Notes under the pieces: generated by a model
What the model was told of the DNA's origin: nothing
The model's database searches: none
The model's input: only the letters and a program-made list of their open reading frames with translations
Assembly (NCBI GenBank): GCA_009781515.1
Contig: WQXY01000012.1
Coordinates: 1 to 59,158 of the forward strand
From: Oscillospiraceae bacterium
GTDB taxonomy: Bacteria; Bacillota; Clostridia; Oscillospirales; Oscillospiraceae
Direction of reading: 5' to 3'
Length of the DNA stretch: 59,158 nt
Shown here: positions 18,167 through 26,092 of the stretch, one piece after another
How positions within the stretch are numbered: position 1 is the stretch's first letter
Layout of the letters: the number at the start of each line of letters is the position of its first letter
Made by a program: the position numbers and the translations under genes

Positions 18167-19270
18167 ATGAAAAAATGGCTCTGCATACTCGTATGTTGCA
18201 CCCTGCTGCTGACATTGCTTGCAGCATGCGGCGACAACAACGGAAACGGCGGTGACGCCGGTCCAAGCCCCGACCCGCAAGTCCCACCCTCGCCACCGGC
18301 AGTATATACACTCGACTTTGCTGACGGAAAAACAGACTTTTTAATGATGAACACAGGAAGCCCCGGCACAGACAAGGACTCAAAACTGGAAATCGGCAGT
18401 GTTGACGGAGCAAATGCTCTGAAAATGACAGCTCCAAACGGAGGCACACTGCGTCTTGGTATCAACGTAAGCGGACTGCTCGGTGATGCCGCAGCTACGG
18501 TCAAAAACGTAGTGTTTGAAGTTTATGCCGAATATCCCGACGGTAACTTTAGTGCGGTATCAGGCAGAATAGCTGCGTTTAGCGGCGATTTGACAGCGAT
18601 TACCGATGCAACATGGCAAGTTTACCTTGCTTCGAGAAACCCGAACCCGGCAACACTCGAATTTGGAGCAGATGAAGGCTTCACAGCAGCAGGACCGAAC
18701 CTTATCGAGTTTTCCTGCCTGACTAACGGACCCGCCGACAGAGGCGAAACACCCGCAGTTATCTACATCAAATCAATAACATTCTATGATGCCGCCAATG
18801 CAGGACTTAGCGTAAACACTGCAGCAGGTTGGGATGCTCCCGACGGTTACGGTGATGAAGTATTCCTTGGTGGTTGGTTATTACCATATCCGCCGCCGGA
18901 GGGCAGAGCGGGTGACTGGCAATACTGGTTTACACCGGGAACAGACAATAAAGAAGAAGATTATATGCCTTGGGAAGTTGTAGCAGCTTCATTTGGTATA
19001 GAGCTTGAAATGGAACAACCGGAAGAAAGCTTTGAATTTATATTCATGGGAGCCTTTAACGGTTGGAGCTGGCAGCAGCGTCAGGTAGTGGATAGCTGGG
19101 CTGACGGTTTCCTCACAATCATGTGGGAAGATATCGGATTTGACCCGACACTTGTCAATGATGATGATGACCAAGTAAAAATTGCAATAGGTAACTGGAA
19201 CGAAGCGGTAATCACCAAAGCCTATCTGTTATATGATGCAGACGCCGTGCCCGACGGCATATCCCAATAA
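18167..19270 (+). CDS. Surface lipoprotein with carbohydrate-binding-like module
   Basis: 367 residues. Lipoprotein signal with lipobox LLAAC (Cys21), then a Gly/Pro-rich linker. An N-terminal beta domain (about 45-205) starts YTLDFADGKTDFLM. The C-terminal part (about 225-360) matches, in order of conserved positions, the 125-residue modules of the cell-wall protein at the left edge: a WQYWFT segment, PWEVV, a tryptophan-rich centre (FNGWSWQQRQVV), LTI and an AYLLY ending. It probably binds polysaccharide and hands it to the transporter; no enzyme motif is seen. Shine-Dalgarno GAAAGGA precedes ATG. Confidence 0.75.
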   Translation: MKKWLCILVCCTLLLTLLAACGDNNGNGGDAGPSPDPQVPPSPPAVYTLDFADGKTDFLMMNTGSPGTDKDSKLEIGSVDGANALKMTAPNGGTLRLGINVSGLLGDAAATVKNVVFEVYAEYPDGNFSAVSGRIAAFSGDLTAITDATWQVYLASRNPNPATLEFGADEGFTAAGPNLIEFSCLTNGPADRGETPAVIYIKSITFYDAANAGLSVNTAAGWDAPDGYGDEVFLGGWLLPYPPPEGRAGDWQYWFTPGTDNKEEDYMPWEVVAASFGIELEMEQPEESFEFIFMGAFNGWSWQQRQVVDSWADGFLTIMWEDIGFDPTLVNDDDDQVKIAIGNWNEAVITKAYLLYDADAVPDGISQ

Positions 19271-19298
19271 ATAATGTGGTAAGAAAGGAATGATGACT

Positions 19299-20765
19299 AT
19301 GAATATGAAAAGAATTTTAGCGTTATTACTCAGTTTTGTATTTCTCTTTGTTATGCTTGCAGCTTGCGGCGATAACAATAACGGTGGAAGTGACACCCCG
19401 TCGGGCGGAACTGACGGCCCCGGAGGCGACGGCGAAGAAGATGAAGGACCGCCAACCTTTGTGCCACCCGACTATAATCTGCCTGATAAAGAACCGGACG
19501 TTATCCGCTACACGGCAGACGGCAGACGCCACATTATCATCGGTACATTCTATGATATGTACTACGACTCCACACATACAAGCATTTTTGACAATCCCAA
19601 TGTTGTAGACCCCGAAACAGCACAGATGACACTCGACAGAGTACGTTATGTTGAAGATAAATATAATGTCTTTATTGAGTTTGTAAACATGACATGGGAC
19701 GGAATTATGGAAAATATTCCGATTTCTATCATGACGGGAATTCCGGATGCCGATGTTTATCTTGCCGACACACAATTTGGTATTCCCGCGGTTCTCAACG
19801 GCATGGCAACATCACTTGAAAGTATGGGATTACCTGCAGATCATGATGTTTTTGCACCATCCGGAACAAATATTGTTATGGAAAGCTTCAAAATCCCCGG
19901 ACAAGATGAAACATACATGTTCAAAGGTGCAGGGGTAGACACAAGTATGTATATGCTCGGTTATAACCGTGATATGCTGCAAAGCCATAACTTGGAAGAC
20001 CCGCAGGACCTTTGGGACAAGGGAGAATGGACATGGGATAAATTCCGTGAATATTGCCGTATTCTCACAGACCCGACACAGGATATCTATGGCTACAGCG
20101 GACTTTGGACGAACTTCCTGCAAAGTATGCTTTTCTCTAATGACACTGTTTTTGCAGGCGGTCCCGAGCAAACAGTCAACTCACCAAAAACATTAGAAGT
20201 TCTAAACTTTATGCATGAGCTTTATAATGTAGATAACTCGGCACGTCCTTGGAATGAAGATGACTGGGCAATCAACAACAGCATTTTTGCCGAGGGAAAA
20301 TCAGGCTTTTGGATTTCCGCATTCTGGATAAATGAGGAGTTTGGCGGATTGAGTGCTACATTTGATATCGGCATGGTTCCGTTCCCTGTCGGTCCGCAAG
20401 GAAATGCCGATACAATGGCAACAACAAACATATCCGGTAACTACTACTTCATACCTCGTTATATTGCGCAGCCCGATGTAGTATTTAACGTAATGTATGA
20501 TTTGCAAAACTGGTATGACGGGGACCTTGAGTATCGTGATGATATCCAGTGGTGGAAAGATAGAATGATTTCGGAAGCGAATATTGAATACTATATGAAA
20601 GTTTCCGGACGTATGGGATTTGACCTGCTTATGGACTTAGGTTTTGGCCCGTCAATTCCGATGATGCTCACCACAACAGCAGGACCTCCGCAATACACCC
20701 CCGTACAGTATGCAGAGACATACTCGCAAGTATTCCAAGACGCACTCGATAACTATTTTAAGTAA
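19299..20765 (+). CDS. ABC transporter solute-binding lipoprotein
   Basis: About 488 residues. Several ATGs lie close together (19290, 19293, 19299, 19305); 19299 is chosen because GAAAGGA ends 9 bases before it. Lipobox MLAAC, then a Gly/Asp-rich linker. The body has family 1 solute-binding features: an N-lobe with KYNVFIEFVNMTWD and PDADVYLADTQFGIP, then YMLGYNRDMLQSH, DLWDKGEWTWDKFREYCRIL and FAEGKSGFWISAFW. It should bind an oligosaccharide for the permeases at 15791 and 17152. It is followed by a hairpin at 20781 and then the GH5 gene. Confidence 0.9.
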   Translation: MNMKRILALLLSFVFLFVMLAACGDNNNGGSDTPSGGTDGPGGDGEEDEGPPTFVPPDYNLPDKEPDVIRYTADGRRHIIIGTFYDMYYDSTHTSIFDNPNVVDPETAQMTLDRVRYVEDKYNVFIEFVNMTWDGIMENIPISIMTGIPDADVYLADTQFGIPAVLNGMATSLESMGLPADHDVFAPSGTNIVMESFKIPGQDETYMFKGAGVDTSMYMLGYNRDMLQSHNLEDPQDLWDKGEWTWDKFREYCRILTDPTQDIYGYSGLWTNFLQSMLFSNDTVFAGGPEQTVNSPKTLEVLNFMHELYNVDNSARPWNEDDWAINNSIFAEGKSGFWISAFWINEEFGGLSATFDIGMVPFPVGPQGNADTMATTNISGNYYFIPRYIAQPDVVFNVMYDLQNWYDGDLEYRDDIQWWKDRMISEANIEYYMKVSGRMGFDLLMDLGFGPSIPMMLTTTAGPPQYTPVQYAETYSQVFQDALDNYFK

Positions 20766-20780
20766 CGAGCAAAAAACTGC

Positions 20781-20810
20781 AGGGGACAGGTCTTTAGCCC
20801 TGTCCCCCTT
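20781..20810 (+). terminator. GGGGACAGG hairpin after the solute-binding gene
   Basis: GGGGACAGG (20782-20790) pairs with CCTGTCCCC (20799-20807). No long T run follows, so termination may be partial. A related hairpin with the same core occurs at 40675-40700. Confidence 0.55.
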
Positions 20811-20831
20811 ACATTAAAGGAGTTATAAAAA

Positions 20832-21035
20832 GTGAAAGTAAAATTAATTGCATTATTAATAGCTATATCTTTAACGGTAGCAGGTTTGGTGGCATGTTCA
20901 TCTCCGTCATCTGACGCAGATAAAACGCCCGACCCCGGTGACGGGGGGTGGTGGCGACACCCTCGCCGACACCTGACGGGACGCCGGCTGACACACCTCC
21001 GCCCACTGCGGAGCCCGACCCCGACCCGGTATTAG
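20832..21035 (+). pseudogene. Lipoprotein signal of the GH5 enzyme, out of frame
   Basis: GTG start preceded by AAAGGAG. It encodes a lipoprotein signal with lipobox LVAC and a linker ending DPGDGG, then leaves the enzyme frame at a run of six G (20943-20948). The downstream residues in this frame (WWRHPRRH...) are not protein-like. One extra G would join it to the enzyme frame as GDGGVVATPSPTPDG, a normal Pro/Thr linker. It is the 5' part of the next gene. Confidence 0.75.
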
Positions 21036-22183
21036 CACCTGTTCCGCAACCGGATGTGATGATGAATTTCAACGAAGACATCAATGCTTTTGAACTGGCA
21101 GTGGATATGGGAGCGGGTTGGAACCTCGGCAACACACTTGATGCGGTGCTCGGACGCAACTCTCCGGTTTCTATATCAATACAAGAAACTTCATGGGGCA
21201 ATCCCGTTACAACAAGGGAAATGGTAGAGCTGCTGAGCAAGTCGGGATTTAATTCACTGCGTATTCCGATAACATGGAGCCGCTTTGTCGGTGAAGCGCC
21301 CGACTATATCTTAAACACAGACATACTTGACCGTGTTCAGGAAATTGTCGACTGGGCGTTTGAGTTTGATATGTACGTTATAGTTAACACTCACCATGAA
21401 TATTTTATTCCACATGAATGTAGTCAAGGAAACGACTGCAGAACGTGGCTATTCCCGGATGATGAGCATAGGGAGCTCGCAGCACGTATCATTACAGCAC
21501 TTTGGCATCAGGTGGCTTCACGCTTTGCAGGCTACAGCGAAAAGCTTCTTTTCGAAAATCTGAATGAACCGAGACTGGTTGGTACAAACTATGAGTGGTC
21601 AGGTGGAACAACTGCAGCACGGGGAGTTCTAAATTATTGGAACCAAGTGTTTATAAAAACTATCAGAAATACGGGTTATCATAATGAAAACCGCTTTTTG
21701 CTTCTTCCGACATATGCAGCAAGTGCCGACCCGGCTCCGATAGCCGACATGTGGGTGCCGCGAAATGACGACAGGATTTTTGTATCGGTACATGCCTACA
21801 CACCATATAATTTAGTGCTTGCGTATAGAGGTGCACATGCGGACACAACCGTATTTCACCCGGATGACCCGGATTACGGACGGTGGACAGGTGATATAGA
21901 CGCGCTCTTCGACCGCCTTGACAAAACCTTTATATCACAGGGCACAGCCGTTATCATGGGTGAAACGGGAATGTTAAATAAACATGATAACCACGAAGAC
22001 CGCGCAAGGTGGGCAGATTATTACACGTCAAAAGCAGCAGAGATAGGAATACCCTGCTTCTGGTGGGATAATGGAATAAAAGGACCGATAACAAATAACG
22101 AAGGGTTCGGACTTATGAACCGCCAAGAAGCCGTGTGGCACTTCCCCGAAATCGCCGCCGCCTTTGTAAAAAATCAAGGTTAA
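20948..22183 (+). CDS. Glycoside hydrolase family 5 endoglucanase-like
   Basis: 411 residues in this frame; the real gene very likely begins at 20832 and is broken by one missing G. After a Pro/Thr linker (about 1-35), the GH5 barrel begins MGAGWNLGNTLDAV. The acid/base Glu is in LLFENLNEPRL and the nucleophile Glu in VIMGETGML; RIPITW and VNTHHEY are the other usual motifs. The chain ends WWDNG...WHFPEIAAAFVKNQG. It should cut beta-glucans such as cellulose, lichenan or xyloglucan at the surface, supplying oligosaccharides to the transporters. Its TAA overlaps the stop of the convergent small gene. Confidence 0.9.
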   Translation: MVATPSPTPDGTPADTPPPTAEPDPDPVLAPVPQPDVMMNFNEDINAFELAVDMGAGWNLGNTLDAVLGRNSPVSISIQETSWGNPVTTREMVELLSKSGFNSLRIPITWSRFVGEAPDYILNTDILDRVQEIVDWAFEFDMYVIVNTHHEYFIPHECSQGNDCRTWLFPDDEHRELAARIITALWHQVASRFAGYSEKLLFENLNEPRLVGTNYEWSGGTTAARGVLNYWNQVFIKTIRNTGYHNENRFLLLPTYAASADPAPIADMWVPRNDDRIFVSVHAYTPYNLVLAYRGAHADTTVFHPDDPDYGRWTGDIDALFDRLDKTFISQGTAVIMGETGMLNKHDNHEDRARWADYYTSKAAEIGIPCFWWDNGIKGPITNNEGFGLMNRQEAVWHFPEIAAAFVKNQG

Positions 22184-22389
22184 TCATCTATTACAACCGC
22201 CGGGGTTGCGTTGCTGTCGGTCAGCCATGGTATTTCAAGCTGCCCGTCAACAACATAGCTGCTGAAAATAAAGTACAGCATCAAAAACAAAATAACGAAC
22301 GTCAAAGCAAAAGTTATAATACCGTAGGTTATAATACGCAAAAACCTACGGTTATTATATGTATTTGGAACATAACGACGTCTCGGCAT
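22180..22389 (-). CDS. Small single-helix membrane protein
   Basis: 69 residues. A basic N-terminus (MPRRRYVPNTYNNRRFLR) is followed by a membrane helix (ITYGIITFALTFVILFLMLYFIF) and a short outside segment ending VVIDD. The stop codon shares bases with that of the convergent GH5 gene (TTAA). I do not recognise a family; similar small proteins follow cell-division or sporulation genes in some clostridia, but nothing here supports that. Confidence 0.55.
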   Translation of the reverse strand: MPRRRYVPNTYNNRRFLRIITYGIITFALTFVILFLMLYFIFSSYVVDGQLEIPWLTDSNATPAVVIDD

Positions 22390-22419
22390 TAGCAACAGTA
22401 CCTCATATAATAAATTTAT

Positions 22420-22521
22420 CGTCATCGCGAGCGAAGCGTGGCGATCCAGACACTGTAACTGTAAGGTGCGGTTTAATTGCTGGATTACCACGTCGCCACT
22501 TAGTGGCTCCTCGTAATGACG
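22420..22521. repeat. Palindromic repeat A, copy 5 (inverted orientation)
   Basis: Ends CGTCATCGCGAG and CTCGTAATGACG; inner GTGGCGATCCAG and CTGGATTACCAC. The right arm carries GCCAC-TTA-GTGGC. Its right end overlaps the 3' end of rpiB and supplies the rpiB stop codon. Confidence 0.9.
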
Positions 22522-22946
22522 TGGGAAAGAAGTTCAATTCTCTTTTTATGTCTGTCTTCACCGCTGAAACCTGTATCTAAAAACTTATCAACAATTTTAA
22601 TTGCATCATCATCGCTCACCACACGCCCGCCGAGCACAAGCACATTGGCATCGTTGTGAGCACGTGCCATTTCTGCCATAAAAGTATCTGTACAAAGAGC
22701 GGCGCGAATGTCGGATGACCTGTTGGCGGCTATGGAAATACCGATGCCCGTGCCGCAAATGAAGATGCCGTTTTCACACTCGCCTGCGGCGATAGCAGCT
22801 ACAGCGGGCTTTGCTACTGTGGGATAGTCACAGCTGTCGGGAGCAAATGTGCCAAAGTCCTTATAAGCACAGCCCCTGCTGTCAAGATGTGCGCGAACGC
22901 TTTTCATAAGCTCAAACCCGCCATGGTCACAAACTAATGCTATCAT
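22500..22946 (-). CDS. rpiB: Ribose-5-phosphate isomerase B
   Basis: 148 residues, normal family length. DHGGFELM near the N-terminus, the catalytic-loop motif FICGTGIGISIAANR, and RAALCTDTFMAEMARAHNDANVLVLGGR are all typical. It interconverts ribose 5-phosphate and ribulose 5-phosphate in the pentose phosphate pathway. Shine-Dalgarno AAAGGT is upstream. The last residues, VITRSH, and the stop codon come from repeat A copy 5, so the original C-terminus was replaced or extended when the repeat arrived. It follows the mannosyltransferase gene by 15 bases. Confidence 0.93.
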   Translation of the reverse strand: MIALVCDHGGFELMKSVRAHLDSRGCAYKDFGTFAPDSCDYPTVAKPAVAAIAAGECENGIFICGTGIGISIAANRSSDIRAALCTDTFMAEMARAHNDANVLVLGGRVVSDDDAIKIVDKFLDTGFSGEDRHKKRIELLSHVITRSH

Positions 22947-22961
22947 GCAATTAATACCTTT

Positions 22962-24557
22962 CTATATCGGCCAGTTGCCAAACCACCTGAGAATATGGGT
23001 GTAATACCACATAGGCAGATACATGCCCGACAAAGCGGGATAAAACATAGCAAACACAGAGCCTGTGACTGCCGTATAACCGTAAACATAGAGTTTTGCT
23101 CCGGGCTTGTTTCTCTCAAGCATTGTGTTAAATAAATGAGCCAAGGCAAACACCAAGAAAAGTGAGCTTGGGAAGTAGTGATAAGCAAACACAATGCGTG
23201 TCACGGCAACCCACGGCAGAAGCCCCGACAGATAACCGATGAGGATAAACAAAGCCTTGCTGTCACGGTGGGTAAACACACGGATTGCCATTGTAATCAT
23301 TGCAAACAGCCCACCCCAGTACAAAACGGGATTTCCGAAGCCGCCGTATGCGGCGCGCAGACCGTCTTTGTGATTGTTGACATACATAATGGGCTTGATA
23401 TTTAAGAGCCATTGCCACCAGTGTGATGAACCGCCATGCTCGGCAACTAATTTGCTGTGATAATTAAACATGGAGACTTGATTGCTCCAAACAAGATTAA
23501 AATAGTCGCTGCTCCAAAGCATACCGCCCTCTATGGTCATGCCCCGTGCGGTTCCGTAGGGGATATAGCTGAGATAATAAACAATTACGGGGATAAGCAC
23601 AAAGAACAAAAACGAACATAAAAATGTTTTAATAAGATATTTGGCATAGCTTGGTCTGTCATAGCTGTTGTAGTGAATACCAAGATGTACCAAGCGGATT
23701 ATATACATTATAAGAAGCCCCGCCCCTGCATAAAAGCCCGTCCATTTAACAGCAAAGCTGAGCCCGAAGAAAATACCCGACAGTGCGAGCGCAGGCAGGC
23801 TGCTGCTAAACGTAGCGTCCGGGTCGCTCGACATATACCTGTACATGAAATAAAACGAGAGCAGAATAAAAAGCACGACATAGGTGTCGATTGTGCCCAT
23901 ACGTGAGTGGACAAAGCGCATAAATTCAAAGCCCAAAATGAGCGAGCCGCAGGTAGCTACAGCGGTTTTGCCAAACATGTTTTTTAAGAACACATACATG
24001 ACAAGCACCATAATCATACCGCATATCGCCCCAACCAAACGCCAGCCGAAAGGTGACATGCCAAAAGCGAGAATAGAGCCTGCAATGATGTTTTTGCCGA
24101 GCGGCGGGTGTGAGGTTTCGTATGGATTTAAGTTTTCAATATGCTCGACTGCAGTTCTGACAAAATAAATTTCGTCAAAAAATATTGTTTCCTTGTGGTG
24201 TCTTCGGCTGTGCTCACGAACCTCAGCCATAACATCAACATCGGCTGTGCTGCCGAGGTTAAAAATCGCAATAAACAGGAAAAAAGCCGTAATTACTCCG
24301 AGCGGCACGACGTCGCTCATTGTAATCGGATGTCTGTCAAATAAAAATGAAAGTTTGCTTTGGTCTCTTTCTTTTTTCATTTGTATCCACTCGCTCGTAT
24401 TGGTCTCGGGCTGCAGGATTTTCAGATAATACAGGAAAAACAGCATAAGGAAAAAGATTATGAATACGGGAAATACTACAGCTATAGTTATGTTTGAAAA
24501 TACTGCCTGAAAATGTGCTGAAATTGCGGCAAATATCTCTTGAATACTATCATTCAC
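22962..24557 (-). CDS. Protein O-mannosyltransferase (PMT-type, GT39)
   Basis: About 531 residues from GTG at 24557, which has GGAGGG 10 bases upstream; an ATG at 24575 gives 537 but lacks a ribosome site. About ten membrane helices. The PMT motif NPYETSHPPLGKNIIAGSIL follows an acidic loop (DEIYFVRTAVEHIE), and FGMSPFGWRLVG, FEFMRFVHSRMGTIDTYVVL and FGLSFAVKWTGFYAGAGLL match the family. It transfers mannose from polyprenyl-phosphate-mannose to Ser/Thr of exported proteins. The window encodes several secreted proteins with Thr/Ser/Pro linkers that could be substrates. Confidence 0.85.
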   Translation of the reverse strand: MNDSIQEIFAAISAHFQAVFSNITIAVVFPVFIIFFLMLFFLYYLKILQPETNTSEWIQMKKERDQSKLSFLFDRHPITMSDVVPLGVITAFFLFIAIFNLGSTADVDVMAEVREHSRRHHKETIFFDEIYFVRTAVEHIENLNPYETSHPPLGKNIIAGSILAFGMSPFGWRLVGAICGMIMVLVMYVFLKNMFGKTAVATCGSLILGFEFMRFVHSRMGTIDTYVVLFILLSFYFMYRYMSSDPDATFSSSLPALALSGIFFGLSFAVKWTGFYAGAGLLIMYIIRLVHLGIHYNSYDRPSYAKYLIKTFLCSFLFFVLIPVIVYYLSYIPYGTARGMTIEGGMLWSSDYFNLVWSNQVSMFNYHSKLVAEHGGSSHWWQWLLNIKPIMYVNNHKDGLRAAYGGFGNPVLYWGGLFAMITMAIRVFTHRDSKALFILIGYLSGLLPWVAVTRIVFAYHYFPSSLFLVFALAHLFNTMLERNKPGAKLYVYGYTAVTGSVFAMFYPALSGMYLPMWYYTHILRWFGNWPI

Positions 24558-24655
24558 GTTGATTATTCCCTCCATCTTCGCTATAATGTGTTTTTGTAGT
24601 AATAATATCAGTAATAAAGTGAAAAGTCAAAGCATGAAAGATGAGGATTGGAAAA

Positions 24656-26092
24656 ATGTCAAAGGAAAAAAAGGTTGAACAAATCACCGATATGGAGCAG
24701 GATTTCGGGCAGTGGTTTACGGACGTTGTGATACGTGCCGAGCTTATTGCATATTCAGGAGCAAAAGGCTTCTTTGTCCTGCGGCCGTACGGATATGCTA
24801 TATGGGAAAATATGCAGGCGATGCTCGACAGACGCTTTAAGGAGCTTGGGCATGAAAATGTCTCAATGCCGCTTTTAATTCCGGAGTCCCTTTTGCAAAT
24901 GGAAAAAGACCATGTTGACGGGTTTGCGCCCGAATGTGCATGGGTAACATTCGGAGGCAGTGAGGAACTTGAGGAACGCTTGTGTATCCGCCCCACGTCC
25001 GAGGTGCTCTTTTGTGACCATTGGGCACAGGTTGTTAAGTCTTGGCGTGATTTACCTAAGCTATATAACCAGTGGTGCAGTGTGCTCCGTTGGGAAAAAT
25101 CCACACGTCCGTTTTTACGTCATCGTGAGTTTCTCTGGCAGGAAGGTCATACCCTCCATGCCACAGCCGAGGAAGCCCTTGAAGAAACCGAGCAAATGCT
25201 TGAGGTATATGCCGAGCTTTATGAAGATTATCTTGCTATGCCCGTCATTCGGGGCAGAAAAACCGAAAAGGAAAAATTTGCGGGAGCAGAGCGTACATAT
25301 GCCGTTGAGTGTATGATGCATGATAAAAAAGCACTGCAAGCAGGGACATCTCATTATTTCGGCGACGGCTTTGCAAAAGCGTTTAATATTGCATTTTCGG
25401 ACAAAAATAATGTTCTTACAGCTCCGTTTGAAACCTCATGGGGGCTTAGCACTCGCTCAATCGGCGGAATAATAATGACACATGGCGATAATAACGGACT
25501 GAGTCTGCCTCCGCGCATAGCCCCTGTTCAGGCAGTGGTAATACCGATTGCAGCGCATAAGGAAGGCGTTTTGGAAAAAGCAGGGGAGCTTACAGAGAGG
25601 TTAAAGGCTGTGGGAGTGCGAGTTAAGTGCGACACCTCAGACCAAAGCCCCGGCTGGAAGTTTGCCGAAAATGAGATGAAGGGTGTTCCGCTTCGTATTG
25701 AAATAGGACCCAAGGATATTGAAAACAATCAATGCATCGCTGCAAGGCGTGATACGGGCGATAAACTCCCGATTTCATTAAGCGAGCTTGAAGAAACAGT
25801 AAACAAGCTTCTCGAGGATATCCAAAAGGATATGTTTAAGCGCGCAAAAGAGAACCTGATAACCAACACCCGTGCTGCTAAGTCAATTGACGAAGCAAAA
25901 GATATCATGGCAAAACACGGCGGGTTTATTGAAACAATGTGGTGCGGAAAACTCGAATGCGAAGAAAAAATGAAAGAAGATGTGGGCGTCAGCTCGCGCT
26001 GCATACCGTTTGAACAAAAAAATATCGGCAGTACCTGTGCAATCTGCTCTGATACTGCCGACACTATGGTTGTGTGGGGAGTTGCTTACTAA
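24656..26092 (+). CDS. proS: Prolyl-tRNA synthetase, short archaeal/eukaryotic-like type
   Basis: 478 residues from ATG at 24656, which has GAGGA 8 bases upstream. Class II core without the bacterial insertion domain: DFGQWFTDVVIRAELI, FFVLRPYGYAIWENMQ, the motif 2 region WEKSTRPFLRHREFLWQEGHT, and motif 3 near SWGLSTRSIGG. A C-terminal zinc-binding segment contains CGKLECEEKM and STCAICSD and the chain ends in Tyr, as in archaeal-type enzymes. It charges tRNA-Pro. The stop overlaps that of the convergent gene. No T-box leader is present in the short upstream gap. Confidence 0.95.
   Translation: MSKEKKVEQITDMEQDFGQWFTDVVIRAELIAYSGAKGFFVLRPYGYAIWENMQAMLDRRFKELGHENVSMPLLIPESLLQMEKDHVDGFAPECAWVTFGGSEELEERLCIRPTSEVLFCDHWAQVVKSWRDLPKLYNQWCSVLRWEKSTRPFLRHREFLWQEGHTLHATAEEALEETEQMLEVYAELYEDYLAMPVIRGRKTEKEKFAGAERTYAVECMMHDKKALQAGTSHYFGDGFAKAFNIAFSDKNNVLTAPFETSWGLSTRSIGGIIMTHGDNNGLSLPPRIAPVQAVVIPIAAHKEGVLEKAGELTERLKAVGVRVKCDTSDQSPGWKFAENEMKGVPLRIEIGPKDIENNQCIAARRDTGDKLPISLSELEETVNKLLEDIQKDMFKRAKENLITNTRAAKSIDEAKDIMAKHGGFIETMWCGKLECEEKMKEDVGVSSRCIPFEQKNIGSTCAICSDTADTMVVWGVAY

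Noticed and set aside
17502-18449. A 315-codon open frame on the minus strand
   Set aside because: It lies wholly opposite the permease at 17152 and the start of the lipoprotein; the plus-strand proteins have clear family motifs and this frame has none.
24576-24655. A T-box leader before proS, and before gltX or thrS
   Set aside because: The gaps are too short or hold other genes, and no AGGGTGGNACCGCG-like T-box core is seen.
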